A DNA stretch of 64,000 bases, taken from assembly GCA_903925005.1 (NCBI GenBank), contig CAIYDX010000402.1:1-64000 (forward strand), in the 5' to 3' direction. A model generated the notes under the pieces. The model was given only the letters and a program-made list of their open reading frames with translations. It was not told where the DNA came from and made no database searches. This document shows positions 25,520 through 34,846 of this stretch, in pieces; position 1 is the stretch's first letter; each line of letters begins with the position of its first letter. The position numbers were made by a program, and so were the translations under genes. Source of the stretch: an uncultured Geobacteraceae bacterium (GTDB lineage Bacteria; Desulfobacterota; Desulfuromonadia; Geobacterales; Pseudopelobacteraceae).

Positions 25520-26860
25520 TCACGTTAACGCTCGGCGGGTACGACCGGATGATTTGCGCCGGAGGCTTTTGCCGTTTTTCTTACTGTAGTGGCGATGCGC
25601 CTTGTAATGCGATTCAGATACCGCCGCCACCAATCTTATTCCGCGCGAGGAGACCGGAATGCCCCGTGTTGCCGTCCGTCGCGGATCTGCGGTTATCCTG
25701 GTGATCTCCGGGGCAGCCGCCTGCGTCAGGATGTCGCCCGGCTTACCGAACTCTGCTGCGGCAAGAGTGGAGATGTCACTGCGCAACTGGTTGAACACCC
25801 CGATGTCCCGGTAGTTCAAACGGTTTGTCAGCAGAACCACGAACAGATCCTGTTTAGGATCTATCCAGATTGAAGAGCCGCTGTATCCGGTGTGACCGAA
25901 GGAAGCGTCCGAGAACAATCTCCCCTTCGGCGACGAAAAGCGGGAATTCATGTCCCATCCCAGGCCGCGCACCACGGTGTCGTTACTGCAGAGAAACGGA
26001 GAGGTCATCTGTTTCACAACCTGCTCCGACAGGATGCGTCTGCCATCAAGCACACCGCCATCAAGCATCAGACGGGCAAACCGGGCGAGATCCTGTGCGG
26101 AGCTGAAAAGACCGGCATGACCCGCAACGCTGCCAAGACGGCGAGAATTCCGGTCCTGAACGGTTCCGCCGTCAATTCCCAGCGTCGGGGCGATACGATC
26201 CTTCATGTTAAGCGTCGGCAGAAACATGGTCTCCGGAGTGACAAGCGGCGCAAAGAGTTCTTCGCGACAGTAAGCGTCCAATGTCTTGCCGGAAACCCGA
26301 TGAACGAGCTCTCCCAAAAGTATGAAATTGATATCGGCATAGCTGAAACTGCTGCCGGGACTTTCCCGGTATTTCTCCGCCGCGGCCCTGTTTATGGCGG
26401 TCTGCATTACCTGTTCCTTACTCATGTCAAAGTCGGCAAGTCCGGAAGTGTGAGTCAGCAGATGGAGGATTGTGGTGTTTTCGCGCTCTGTGCCCTTGAA
26501 TTCGGGAAACCAGCGGGTCAACGGATCCTGCAGGGAGATCCGCCCCTCATCCAGCAGCTTCATCACCGCCGGCGCGGTTGCAATCACCTTGGTCAGGGAG
26601 GCGAGATCGAAGATGGTCTGTTCGCCAAGCAGCGGCGCATCCGGTCTGGCAGACAGCCGCCCATGGGCGGTGCTGGCAAGTATACCGGCATGATTACCGA
26701 TCACGACAACTCCGCCGGCGATCAGATTGTTCGAGATGGCCCGTTCCACCAGATAGTCAATAGTGGCAACGCGGCTGTAATCCAGCACTTTATCCGAAGC
26801 CGACAGGATCGAAGTGGAAAAAAACAGGCAAAATGAGATAAAACTGCAGAGAATACGCAC
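25520..26860 (-). CDS. Exported serine hydrolase, beta-lactamase/class C fold
   Basis: Read from GTG 26860, which has AAAGG 6 bases upstream and opens VRILCSFISFCLFFSTSILSAS, a signal peptide; the frame extends 65 codons further upstream but that stretch is not protein-like and contains the 36-bp palindrome. The 446-residue protein has the catalytic Ser-x-x-Lys in DLASLTK, a Tyr in SYADINF where class C enzymes have YxN, LTHTSGL and the HTG-type FGHTGYSG. It belongs to the serine beta-lactamase-like esterase/D-aminopeptidase group. With the neighbouring PBP it may act on peptidoglycan peptides; true beta-lactamase activity is only one option. The last 45 residues are very basic. Confidence 0.85.
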   Translation of the reverse strand: MRILCSFISFCLFFSTSILSASDKVLDYSRVATIDYLVERAISNNLIAGGVVVIGNHAGILASTAHGRLSARPDAPLLGEQTIFDLASLTKVIATAPAVMKLLDEGRISLQDPLTRWFPEFKGTERENTTILHLLTHTSGLADFDMSKEQVMQTAINRAAAEKYRESPGSSFSYADINFILLGELVHRVSGKTLDAYCREELFAPLVTPETMFLPTLNMKDRIAPTLGIDGGTVQDRNSRRLGSVAGHAGLFSSAQDLARFARLMLDGGVLDGRRILSEQVVKQMTSPFLCSNDTVVRGLGWDMNSRFSSPKGRLFSDASFGHTGYSGSSIWIDPKQDLFVVLLTNRLNYRDIGVFNQLRSDISTLAAAEFGKPGDILTQAAAPEITRITADPRRTATRGIPVSSRGIRLVAAVSESHYKAHRHYSKKNGKSLRRKSSGRTRRALT

Positions 26861-26946
26861 GGCAGGCCTTTGACGAATGCAGGTTGTTGAGCGGGTGCGG
26901 CCCGGACTGTCCGCCGCATCTGGGTATTTCAGTTTGTACCATAGCA

Positions 26947-26982
26947 TGACAGCCGATAACATATATATGTTATCGGCTGTCA
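26947..26982. repeat. 36-bp perfect palindrome
   Basis: Two 18-bp half-sites (TGACAGCCGATAACATAT and its exact reverse complement) meet with no spacer. It lies between the PBP gene and the serine hydrolase, both on the minus strand, about 85 bases before the chosen hydrolase start. No T tract follows on either strand, so it is not a standard terminator. It could be a regulator-binding site, a cruciform/site-specific recombination or processing signal, or an mRNA hairpin. Confidence 0.9.
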
Positions 26983-27065
26983 CCGGAATAACGTTAGACC
27001 TGATTCCTGATCCTGTATTCCTCAGAAAGGCAGAATTATGAATTAAATACTTCATCCTTCATAAT

Positions 27066-29030
27066 TCACTCTTCATCCTCCTCCCCACCCGCTTCAGTAT
27101 CCCCCCCATGCTTGGGGCAGTACTCGTCCGGTTCGGTCCCGGAGATATAATATTCATCACGGCGCGTCGGGCAATCGGGGGTCGCCAGGAAGCCTGTTGT
27201 CGGGTCGATCTCGACAGCAACTACCGTATCCGGTCTGGCAAAATCAACGGCCGGTTTCGATGCCACGGCCTTACGCATGAACCGCTCCCAGATCGGGGCG
27301 GCAACAGCGCCTCCGGTAAAGCCCTTCCCCCCGGGGCGAGGCTTGTCATATCCGACCCAAACGCCGGTTATTACCTGCGGGGTATAGCCGACGAACCAGG
27401 CATCCCGATAATCATCGGTGGTACCGGTCTTCCCGGCGGCCGGATATGCTTTGCTGAATTTTTTGAGGCTCTTGGCGGTGCCGTAGGTCAGGACATCTTT
27501 CAGCATCTCGGTGGTAACAAAGGCGACAGCCGGGTCAAGTACCTGAGTGACTACCGGTGGATTCTCGGTCCAGATTCTGCGGGCGCTGTCATAAATGCGG
27601 ATTATGACCCTCGCTTCGGCGCGCATACCTCCGGTGGCCAGGGTGGTGTAGGCCTGAACCAACTCGTTCAGCGTGACTTCATCGGTTCCTAGCGCCAGGG
27701 AGAGACCATTTTCCCTCCGAAGCGACAAACCCATCTTTCCGGCAAAATCGGCAAAATACGGCACACCGACAGCTTCCAGCAGCTTTACCGCGATGACATT
27801 ATTGGAATAGGCCAGGGCCTGCCTGAGGCTCAAATCCCCGTAGAGTTCGCGGCCATAGTTCAGCGGTTTCCAGATTTCATTATTTCCCTTATTGTAAGTT
27901 GCCGGGGTATCATTCCAGATGCTGCCGGCAGTGAGCCCCTTTTCCAGGGCAGCGGCATAAATCAACGGCTTGATGGCGGATCCGGGCTGACGTTTGGCAA
28001 AAAAGGCACGATTAAAGGCGTTCTGAGCGGCGTTTACCCCCCCAACCGCCGCCAAAACATTCCCGGTGGCAGGGTCCAGACAGACCAATGCTCCTTGCAA
28101 CTCGGGAGAAATTCGCTTGACCCCGTCGCTCAGCGCCTGCTCTGCCTGTTTCTGCAGGTTCAGATCCAGGGCCGCCGTCACCTCCAGCCCCCCCTGCTCG
28201 ATGATCTCGGCTCCGTACCTCTCTATCAGCTTGTTCCGGATATGCGCCAGATACTGCGGCGCCTCCCCCGGTTTGACCACCGATGCCGGTTTGGCCCGCA
28301 GCGCCTGCCTTTGCCGGGGGGTGATCATTTCCAGATCCACCATCCGCTTGAGCACCATATCCCGCCGTCCCGTGACGTGGGCCGGTTTCCCGAGCGGATT
28401 GTAACGGGCCGGATTTTTTTGCACGCCGGCCAACTGGGCACATTCCGCCTCGGTCAGCTCCTCCGGATTTTTGTCGAAATAGAGCCGCGCCGCCTGGGCA
28501 ATGCCCCAGGCTCCGTTCCCGTAATATATTTCGTTGAAATACATCTCCAGAATCTGTTTTTTGCTGTATTTCTGTTCAAACTCAATAGCCATGCGGACTT
28601 CATCGAACTTTCGTTCGATGGTTTTTTCGCTGGACAGATACCTGTTTTTGATCAACTGCTGGGTGATGGTTGACCCCCCCTCGGCCAGCCTCCTCTTGAC
28701 CACATCTTTCACAATGGCCCGGGCGATCCCGCGAAAATCGATGCCGCTATGTTCATAAAAGCGGGCGTCCTCAACGGCCACCACCGCTTTTTGCAGAAAC
28801 GTGGGGATGCGGTCGATTGAGACCCAGTAACGTTTCTCCGGCAAGATCCGGCCGACAAACCGCCTCTGGTTGTCAAAAACCTTGATTGAGTTATAACCTG
28901 TAGCCAAGGTGGGATAAGTGGCAAAATTGTCCTGAGCCAAGAGCGCCGGGGCAAGGGTCAAGACCAGAATAATGCCTGATGCGATGATATATAGTGTCTT
29001 TATTAAATGGGTTGTTTGATGCCGAAACAA
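27066..29030 (-). CDS. Bifunctional penicillin-binding protein, class A (PBP1-type)
   Basis: A 654-residue class A PBP that polymerises glycan strands and crosslinks peptides at the outer face of the inner membrane. The start is TTG 29030 with GGAG 10 bases upstream. Residues 10-32 form the signal anchor. The GT51 domain has VEDARFYEHSGID and GGSTITQQLIKNRYLS; the transpeptidase has Ser-x-x-Lys in GSAIKP, Ser-x-Asn in YSNNV and KTG in AGKTGTTDD. After the catalytic domain come a Cys pair (CPTRRDEYY..., DEYCPKHG) and an acidic tail ending EEDEE. It belongs to the 1A/1C size class rather than long PBP1a. Confidence 0.96.
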   Translation of the reverse strand: MFRHQTTHLIKTLYIIASGIILVLTLAPALLAQDNFATYPTLATGYNSIKVFDNQRRFVGRILPEKRYWVSIDRIPTFLQKAVVAVEDARFYEHSGIDFRGIARAIVKDVVKRRLAEGGSTITQQLIKNRYLSSEKTIERKFDEVRMAIEFEQKYSKKQILEMYFNEIYYGNGAWGIAQAARLYFDKNPEELTEAECAQLAGVQKNPARYNPLGKPAHVTGRRDMVLKRMVDLEMITPRQRQALRAKPASVVKPGEAPQYLAHIRNKLIERYGAEIIEQGGLEVTAALDLNLQKQAEQALSDGVKRISPELQGALVCLDPATGNVLAAVGGVNAAQNAFNRAFFAKRQPGSAIKPLIYAAALEKGLTAGSIWNDTPATYNKGNNEIWKPLNYGRELYGDLSLRQALAYSNNVIAVKLLEAVGVPYFADFAGKMGLSLRRENGLSLALGTDEVTLNELVQAYTTLATGGMRAEARVIIRIYDSARRIWTENPPVVTQVLDPAVAFVTTEMLKDVLTYGTAKSLKKFSKAYPAAGKTGTTDDYRDAWFVGYTPQVITGVWVGYDKPRPGGKGFTGGAVAAPIWERFMRKAVASKPAVDFARPDTVVAVEIDPTTGFLATPDCPTRRDEYYISGTEPDEYCPKHGGDTEAGGEEDEE

Positions 29031-29080
29031 AGTATTTTTACTCCTTTGTGATATACTTGCATTGTAAGTGGGGGTGTTCC

Positions 29081-29383
29081 ATGCCCGAAGGAACTATTAT
29101 CTGCATACTGTTTGCTTTGGTGCTGTCGTCAGCGGTTGGAATGGTTGTGTACTGCCTGCGGCTGGCCCGCAAATTCAGAAGAATCGAAGCCGACATGAAC
29201 TGTATCTACGATGGCACGATGCATCATGTTGTCGATATCATTTACGACCCTGACTGGTTCCTGCGCAAGGTGCGGCTTCACACCGATGTTTATCCCTATG
29301 TCGTCGATGTGTTGATTTCAGAGGTCCAAACCACTCAACAACAATCCTGGTTCCACAACTCAAAATCCCACCCTCAGACCTAG
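29081..29383 (+). CDS. Small single-pass membrane protein, unknown
   Basis: ATG 29081, preceded by GTGGGGG, gives 100 residues; a longer frame from 28994 overlaps the divergent PBP start and is less likely. Residues 3-27 (EGTIICILFALVLSSAVGMVVYC region) form a transmembrane helix, then a basic stop (RLARKFRR) and a cytoplasmic domain containing VVDIIYDPDWFLRKVRLHTDVYP. The last 8 codons overlap the 3' end of the convergent outer-membrane gene by 24 bases. No family recognised. The divergent arrangement with the PBP is the only functional hint. Confidence 0.6.
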   Translation: MPEGTIICILFALVLSSAVGMVVYCLRLARKFRRIEADMNCIYDGTMHHVVDIIYDPDWFLRKVRLHTDVYPYVVDVLISEVQTTQQQSWFHNSKSHPQT

Positions 29384-30013
29384 AACGGCGCTGTGATTGA
29401 GGTAATCCATAGCAAATACATGGCCGTTTACTTCAGTGAATTTTGGCCTGGCGCTGCTGAAAAAGCGATAGCCGAAATCGAGACTCAGGCGTTCAGTCAG
29501 CGCGATATCAACTCCAGCCCCCATCTGATAAGCAAAGACAACAGCCGAGCCGCTGCTCATCGGCTGACCGGTCACCTTCAAATCGGCAGCCTCGATACGG
29601 GCAGCGCCGATGCCGACACCGATATACGGCGCCCAACGACCGGTGTCTCGGGGAACGCCAAAAAAGTTCAGTAGCAGACTGTCCGCCGTTACGTTGCCCC
29701 CGGCTGCGAAGCTCCCTTTAGTAAACTTAACCTGGTCGAGCGGGTTGCTGCGGTGACTGAATTCAAGCTCGACCCGCCCCTCGCCGACAGGGTTGCCCTT
29801 TTCAAAGTCCCAGCCAAGGACAACACTCCCCAGCGGGGCCGGATTAAACTCAAGCCCGAAATCCCCCACATCGTCGGAGCCTTTGGCGCTCATCAGCGCA
29901 TTTCCGCCAATGAAAGCGCCGATATAGGGACCCGAGTGCTGCTGTGCCATGGCCTGGCTGCAGATGAGAAGCGTCAGACAGAGGGCGGTAAGTATCAGGC
30001 TGGTTCGTTTCAT
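29360..30013 (-). CDS. Outer-membrane beta-barrel protein
   Basis: A 217-residue exported protein. The start used is the ATG at 30013 (MKRTSLILTALCLTLLICSQAMA signal peptide); an upstream in-frame start would add 12 polar residues. The mature part alternates hydrophobic and polar residues in strands such as YIGAFIGGNALM, GSVVLGWDFEKG, WAPYIGVGIGAARI and SLDFGYRFF, and ends LGLRVGF with a terminal phenylalanine, the usual signal for BAM insertion. It fits an 8-strand OmpA-like/OmpW-like porin domain. It lies 47 bases downstream of the Ig-repeat lipoprotein and probably shares its mRNA. Confidence 0.88.
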   Translation of the reverse strand: MKRTSLILTALCLTLLICSQAMAQQHSGPYIGAFIGGNALMSAKGSDDVGDFGLEFNPAPLGSVVLGWDFEKGNPVGEGRVELEFSHRSNPLDQVKFTKGSFAAGGNVTADSLLLNFFGVPRDTGRWAPYIGVGIGAARIEAADLKVTGQPMSSGSAVVFAYQMGAGVDIALTERLSLDFGYRFFSSARPKFTEVNGHVFAMDYLNHSAVLGLRVGF

Positions 30014-30060
30014 GTAATCCCTTCCTGGTTTAGGTTCGTACAATTTCAAACCGTAACGTC

Positions 30061-31788
30061 CTACGACACCGTAATCTTGGCGGTTTGAGTCTTGCCGCCG
30101 AAACTGACCGTCAGCGTAGCAGAGCCGGAATCGACCCCCACGACCTGTCCCGGTTGATTAAGACTGTCGGCCAGGATCGCGATGTTCGATGAGTCGATAT
30201 TCCAGGACGCATCCGCGGTTACATCCCTGGTGGTGCCATCGCCGTAGTTTGCCGTTACCGAGAGCGAAACCTGGTTACCGGCAACCACGCTGGTAGAACC
30301 CGTGATTGTCAGACTCTGGAGAGCCGGCGTTCTGACCGTAACGGCGGCTGGGACCGGAGCCGTTTTGCCGCCATACGTGGCACTGATCGTGGTAGTGCCT
30401 GTGGCGACTCCGGTAACGCGGCCAACGGCAAGTCCGCCGGTTCCGATCGTGGCGACGGATGTATTACTGGATTGAAGGGTGCTGAGAGTAGTCACATCCT
30501 GGGTCGTGCCGCCTACAAAGGTGGCGGTCACGGTGAAAGGGCTGCTGGTTTTGGCAAGCAGTTCCCAGGTAGTCGGGGAGATCGCAATAGAAGACAGCGC
30601 CGGGGACGTAACCGTGAGTGTCAAAGGGGTTGCGGCAGACAGAGTCCCGGAAGGAGATGGAGATGGAGCTGCAGCTGCAATCGTGGTCGACGACGTCACC
30701 GCGAGAGGGTTCAGAAACGCCAGGTTGCCTCCCGAAGTCGTAACCGTTGCAAATGATGTATTGGCCGGAGTCCAGGTAGTCGCACCGGTAATGTCCCGTG
30801 AGCTGCCATTGCTGAAAGTTCCGGTGGCGGTTATGCGACCGACGGTATCTTTGACCAGCGTAATGGCGGCCGGAGAGATGGAAATCGCGGTCAAATTGCC
30901 CCCTGTCGCTTTGAGGCTGGTTGTTGCACTGACACCGCCAAGAGTGGCGCCGATTGTGGTCGTCCCCTGCGTAAGCGCAGTTGCCGTTCCGCTGTTGCTG
31001 ACGATAGTGGCGCAAGTAGGATTCGATGAACTCCAGGCAACACGTGATGTGATATCGGCAGTAGTATTGTTGGAATAGGTGCCGGTGGCGGTAAAACCCT
31101 GGGAAGACAGGGTCAGGAGCGTTGGATTGACAGGAGAGAGCGCAATTGTTTGCAGTACCGGAGCCGTAACAGTCATCAGCGTAGTAGCACTGATAGTAGG
31201 AGAAAAGGTTGCCGTAATTGTCGCCGTCCCGACCGAGACGGCTGCCGCCAGCCCCTTGCTGGCGGCAGCATTGCTGACACTCCCCATTCCGGGTGCACTC
31301 GAAGCCCAGGTGACGTCGAATGTCAGATCCTGGGTTGTTGAGTCGGACAATGTGCCGTTTGCCGCAAATTGGGTATTCAAACCTACGGCAACGGATGGAG
31401 CGGCAGGGGTGATCGTCAGTCCTGTGACAGAGGCCGAACTTACCGTCAGTTTAAAAGTTGACGACACGTTCCCGACGGTCGCGGTCAGAGTAGCAGTTCC
31501 CGGAGCTGAGCCGAAAACACGGCTGGGGATTGCCGTAGTAAATCCGGCCACGGCCGGCGTGTCGCTGGACCAGACCACCTGATCGGTGATGTCGTCGGTA
31601 AACAGACCGGAATAGTTGCCATTTGCCGTTAGCTTGGTGGACGTATTTGCAGCAATGGTCGAGGAAACCGCACTGATCTCGATTGAGGTCAGCGGAGTGA
31701 AAACATTCTTCCGGGTCGGCGTTCCATTCCAGCCGCAGCCGGATAACAGCATCATAAAAATAAAACCCGACCATAACAGGTTAGCCAT
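30061..31788 (-). CDS. Surface lipoprotein with six bacterial Ig-like (Big) repeats
   Basis: A 575-residue protein. I take ATG 31788, preceded by GGGGG, rather than GTG 31794. The signal peptide ends with the lipobox MLLSGC, so it is lipid-anchored. The rest is six tandem Ig-like repeats of about 85-95 residues, each opening like LTSIEIS, VTGLTIT, LQTIALS, LTAISIS, LSSIAIS or LQSLTIT and including a T-x-D-[IV]-T strand (DDITDQVVWSS, ADITSRVAWSS, RDVTADASW) and a GTATLTATV-type strand. Repeats 1, 3 and 6 are the most regular; repeat 4 carries a PSPSPSG insert. Such proteins act as adhesins or surface scaffolds. Confidence 0.9.
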   Translation of the reverse strand: MANLLWSGFIFMMLLSGCGWNGTPTRKNVFTPLTSIEISAVSSTIAANTSTKLTANGNYSGLFTDDITDQVVWSSDTPAVAGFTTAIPSRVFGSAPGTATLTATVGNVSSTFKLTVSSASVTGLTITPAAPSVAVGLNTQFAANGTLSDSTTQDLTFDVTWASSAPGMGSVSNAAASKGLAAAVSVGTATITATFSPTISATTLMTVTAPVLQTIALSPVNPTLLTLSSQGFTATGTYSNNTTADITSRVAWSSSNPTCATIVSNSGTATALTQGTTTIGATLGGVSATTSLKATGGNLTAISISPAAITLVKDTVGRITATGTFSNGSSRDITGATTWTPANTSFATVTTSGGNLAFLNPLAVTSSTTIAAAAPSPSPSGTLSAATPLTLTVTSPALSSIAISPTTWELLAKTSSPFTVTATFVGGTTQDVTTLSTLQSSNTSVATIGTGGLAVGRVTGVATGTTTISATYGGKTAPVPAAVTVRTPALQSLTITGSTSVVAGNQVSLSVTANYGDGTTRDVTADASWNIDSSNIAILADSLNQPGQVVGVDSGSATLTVSFGGKTQTAKITVS

Positions 31789-31852
31789 GCACACCCCCAG
31801 AAAAAGCTAGTGGACCGTTTGAGAAGAATATTTCCTGCCGTCCGCTTGAGAA

Positions 31853-31882
31853 TTAGTAGCACCCGGCATGGAGTGCCGTCAA
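31853..31882 (-). promoter_or_regulatory. Possible promoter of the Ig-repeat lipoprotein
   Basis: On the minus strand TTGACG (31877-31882) and TACTAA (31853-31858) are separated by 18 bases, ending about 65 bases before the ATG at 31788. The -35 box overlaps one arm of the nested inverted repeat at 31870-31926, so that structure may be an operator. The -10 match is poor. Confidence 0.4.
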
Positions 31883-31926
31883 TATACATATTAATTGTGT
31901 ATCGCGCAATCATACCACGGCACTCC
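31870..31926. repeat. Nested inverted repeat upstream of the Ig-repeat lipoprotein
   Basis: GGAGTGCCG (31870-31878) is repeated in exact inverted form, CGGCACTCC (31918-31926). Inside the 39-base gap, ATACA (31884-31888) and TGTAT form a second, inner pair. The two-level symmetry in otherwise AT-rich DNA suggests a structured regulatory site. It lies in a 485-bp gap between divergent genes that otherwise shows only the chemoreceptor promoter and a micro-ORF. Confidence 0.55.
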
Positions 31927-32009
31927 CCCCTTAACGTAAAGGCATAGTAAATTTGATACATATATGGCTTTTATTTTACCTAAAAAGAATTTATGTAAAC
32001 ATTTTGCCA

Positions 32010-32038
32010 TTGACAGTATGATACCATTGAATTATACG
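32010..32038 (+). promoter_or_regulatory. Promoter of the chemoreceptor gene
   Basis: TTGACA (32010-32015), an exact 17-base spacer and TATACG (32033-32038) form a good sigma-70-type promoter. Transcription from about 32045 would give a long leader of about 230 bases before ATG 32274. The leader has a weak hairpin around 32062-32082 and an 8-codon ORF at 32195. Confidence 0.65.
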
Positions 32039-32194
32039 TTAAAAAGAGACAGTTAAATACGATATGGCCGTAACAGCGCGGCTATTTTAATAATTTAATA
32101 AAAATAAAACTACTTCTTCTTTCTGCTGTTTTTTTCATGAAACTGTTAATTACCGCTGAAACTCTATGGTGGATACGATAAAGAGGAAGTAAGC

Positions 32195-32218
32195 ATGAAA
32201 CATTCAGGCGAGATGTAA
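32195..32218 (+). other. Seven-codon micro-ORF in the chemoreceptor leader
   Basis: ATG 32195 reads MKHSGEM and stops at TAA 32216-32218. AGAGGAAG lies about 8 bases upstream, a better ribosome site than that of many genes here. It could be an upstream ORF affecting translation or mRNA decay of the chemoreceptor, or chance. Confidence 0.35.
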
Positions 32219-32273
32219 ATTAATTACAAATGGGGGAAGGGTTTTACTTCTCTCTTTTTTGTTTGGAGACCTC

Positions 32274-34742
32274 ATGAGAATCAGGAACAAACTATCAGTC
32301 AACTCCTTCATTATTCTTGTATTAATGGCTGTGATCAGCATTACCGCGGTCATCGGCATCAAGTTTATTCAGAAAAACATTTTTGCTCTTACCCAGAAAT
32401 CCACCCCTTACCAGATAAAGACCCTCAACCACCAACGGGCGCTTCAGGCCCACGCCTCCAATCTGCTGAAAGTTGCCGGATCGGACTCTATCAACGACTT
32501 CAAGCAGAATTCTGCCAATGGCAACGCATCCCTTGCCGAAGAGATCAATTCAGCCGAGGAGCTGCTCAAGCTCGGCTCAACATCCGATTATGCTACCGAT
32601 ACAATCAGCGACAATACCAGGTCCATCATCGCAATAACGGAAAAAAGGCTGAATTTGCAGAATGAAACCCAGTCTGCAATTAAAACGATGCGGGAGCGAT
32701 TGGAAGACGCTTCGAAAAGACTTAACGCGCTTGATGGCTCCATAAGAAAGCTGCAACAAGGTTCAGCCGGAAACATGGTGACCAATATCGATGCGACTTC
32801 GTCGGTAAACCAGCAGGCCAATCATCTTTCCACCATCAGGGACGGTCTGAAGGATTTGAACCTCATTGCGAACCGTATTCCGGTAATTCCGGACAAGCGT
32901 ACGATAGCCGGCGTAAAGAGCAGCGTCGAAGCGACAGCTGTTACCATTGTCCAGGCGGCTAAAGCCGTCAACTGGTCCGACAGGAAGTCCGGCGATGAAT
33001 TGGCTGGTAAATTCAAGTCACTGGGGACGAACCTTGCCGAAGCGGCAACTCTGCGCTTGAAGTTTATCAACGACGAAGACGAGGCGCTTAATGCCAAGTC
33101 TCAGAAGATCACCAAGGATATGGAATATGAAATCTCCTATATCCTTCCCGGTATAATCAAGGAGCTGGAAAAATCCAGTTCGGCCCTTAAGGTCAGTACC
33201 GGAGAGATGTCGAAAAGCATCTCCGCATTCTCCGAAACTAATACCATTTTGATCCAGTCGTCCGCGATCTTGCTGCTCAGCGCCTTTATCGACTCACAGA
33301 TAAATTACAGCCTGTCGATCAAGAACGTGCCCGATTTCAACAAGGCTGTTTCCGCCATTGAGCAGGCTTTCAGACAGATAGACGGAACTGCCCAGAAGCT
33401 CAAAGTGGTACTTGCCAAGCCTAAATTCAAAAGCGAATCCAGGCTGTTGAACGATTCTCTCGCCGCTTTATCAACGGTGCGGCAAGGATTCCTGGCCAAG
33501 GACGGCGCGACCGACAAGATCCGGGCGTCCCTCGGGAACATCGATGAAGTATCGAAGCTCAACCAGAAGATGAAAGATTTGGTTACAAGCCAGATGGAAC
33601 AGAGCGGCAAAGATGTGGCCGTAGCCCAGAAAAGCCAGGAAGGGGCGGTAACTTCGGTCAAGGCGGCGGTAAACACGACCGTCATGCTCATTTTCATCAT
33701 CTCAGGCATCGCCGTGCTCGCCTCCATACTCCTCAGCAAATGGATAACGACCTCCATCACAGCGCCGATAAATGAGCTTACCACGGTTGCCGAAGGATTC
33801 GGCAACGGCGATTTCAGCATCAGGATGGATGAAAGCAGAAAGGATGAATTCGGCACTCTTGCGTCGCATTTTAACCTGGCTACCACAAAACTGGGGGAGA
33901 TTACGACTCAGCTGAAAGGTTCAATAGACAGACTTGCTTCAAATTCTCAAATTCTCTCTACAACAGCCGAAAATTTGTACAAAGGAGCCAGGGAACAGGC
34001 GACACAGACAGAGCAATCCGTCACCGCGATGACCGAGATAAGCCAGACCATCATGGATGTCGCCAGAAATGCGCGTGACGCGGCGGCCGCTTCCAAGGAT
34101 GCCCTGGACATGGCTACCAGCGGCAATTCAGTGATCACCAAGACAGTTCGCGGCATGTACGAAATCGCGGATTCGGTAAAAGGGGCCGCCACAACGGTCG
34201 GCAAGCTCAGCGAAAACTCCGACAAGATCGGCGATATCGTCAACACGATAAACGACATAGCAGACCAGACCAACCTGTTGGCGCTTAATGCCGCGATCGA
34301 AGCGGCCAGGGCCGGCGATCAGGGACGCGGGTTCTCGGTTGTCGCCGACGAGGTCAGAAAACTTGCCCAGCGCACGGGAGAGGCAACCCACGAAATAGCC
34401 GGCATCATCAACGAGATCCAGACGGACACCGGAAAATCGGTTTCGGCAATGAATGCCGGACAGACACGGGTTTCTGAAGGTGTACAGCTTACCAATGAAG
34501 CAAGCCAGTCGCTTGAGGCAATTGTGAAGGCATCTCAACTTGGCGTGGACATGGCCCAGATGATAGCGACCGCCACCGATGACCAGTCAACCGCTTCAGC
34601 TGAGGTTTCGCACGGAATGGAGAGGATCGCAAACATTACGCATGAACTGAACAAATCTACTGAAGAGATCAAACAGGCTTCGCAGGAACTTTCGACCCTT
34701 GCAATCGACCTGAACCGCATGGCCTCATGGTTTAAAATATAA
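32274..34742 (+). CDS. Methyl-accepting chemotaxis protein with very large sensor domain
   Basis: An 822-residue chemoreceptor. ATG 32274 has GGAG 5 bases upstream. TM1 is about 13-33, TM2 about 469-491 ([19 protein letters not shown]), so the periplasmic sensor spans about 435 residues and is mostly helical. A HAMP domain follows ([20 protein letters not shown]), then the signalling domain with the hairpin tip [20 protein letters not shown] and [20 protein letters not shown]. There is no pentapeptide tether for CheR/CheB at the C-terminus (ends MASWFKI). Two solute-binding proteins directly downstream may present ligand to it. Confidence 0.95.
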   Translation: MRIRNKLSVNSFIILVLMAVISITAVIGIKFIQKNIFALTQKSTPYQIKTLNHQRALQAHASNLLKVAGSDSINDFKQNSANGNASLAEEINSAEELLKLGSTSDYATDTISDNTRSIIAITEKRLNLQNETQSAIKTMRERLEDASKRLNALDGSIRKLQQGSAGNMVTNIDATSSVNQQANHLSTIRDGLKDLNLIANRIPVIPDKRTIAGVKSSVEATAVTIVQAAKAVNWSDRKSGDELAGKFKSLGTNLAEAATLRLKFINDEDEALNAKSQKITKDMEYEISYILPGIIKELEKSSSALKVSTGEMSKSISAFSETNTILIQSSAILLLSAFIDSQINYSLSIKNVPDFNKAVSAIEQAFRQIDGTAQKLKVVLAKPKFKSESRLLNDSLAALSTVRQGFLAKDGATDKIRASLGNIDEVSKLNQKMKDLVTSQMEQSGKDVAVAQKSQEGAVTSVKAAVNTTVMLIFIISGIAVLASILLSKWITTSITAPINELTTVAEGFGNGDFSIRMDESRKDEFGTLASHFNLATTKLGEITTQLKGSIDRLASNSQILSTTAENLYKGAREQATQTEQSVTAMTEISQTIMDVARNARDAAAASKDALDMATSGNSVITKTVRGMYEIADSVKGAATTVGKLSENSDKIGDIVNTINDIADQTNLLALNAAIEAARAGDQGRGFSVVADEVRKLAQRTGEATHEIAGIINEIQTDTGKSVSAMNAGQTRVSEGVQLTNEASQSLEAIVKASQLGVDMAQMIATATDDQSTASAEVSHGMERIANITHELNKSTEEIKQASQELSTLAIDLNRMASWFKI

Positions 34743-34846
34743 ATCCTAAGGAGGGTGAATTAACAGAGCTAATATTCAAAACAGATGGGTGCCTTTGTCT
34801 GGAAATCCAACCATAACCGGCGAAACTCGCCAAGGAGGGCTCGAAC

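Noticed and set aside
26861-27055. N-terminal extension of the serine hydrolase to 27055
   Set aside because: The added 65 residues are not protein-like, they run through the 36-bp palindrome, and GTG 26860 has a ribosome site and opens a signal peptide.
30464-31582. Long open frames opposite and out of frame with the Ig-repeat lipoprotein
   Set aside because: They mirror a repetitive, Thr/Ala-rich gene; codon patterns and the lipobox favour the minus-strand frame.
31795-32258. Cyclic di-GMP (GEMM) riboswitch upstream of the chemoreceptor
   Set aside because: Looked for on both strands because such riboswitches are common in Geobacter. The conserved core and tetraloop-receptor sequences are not present.
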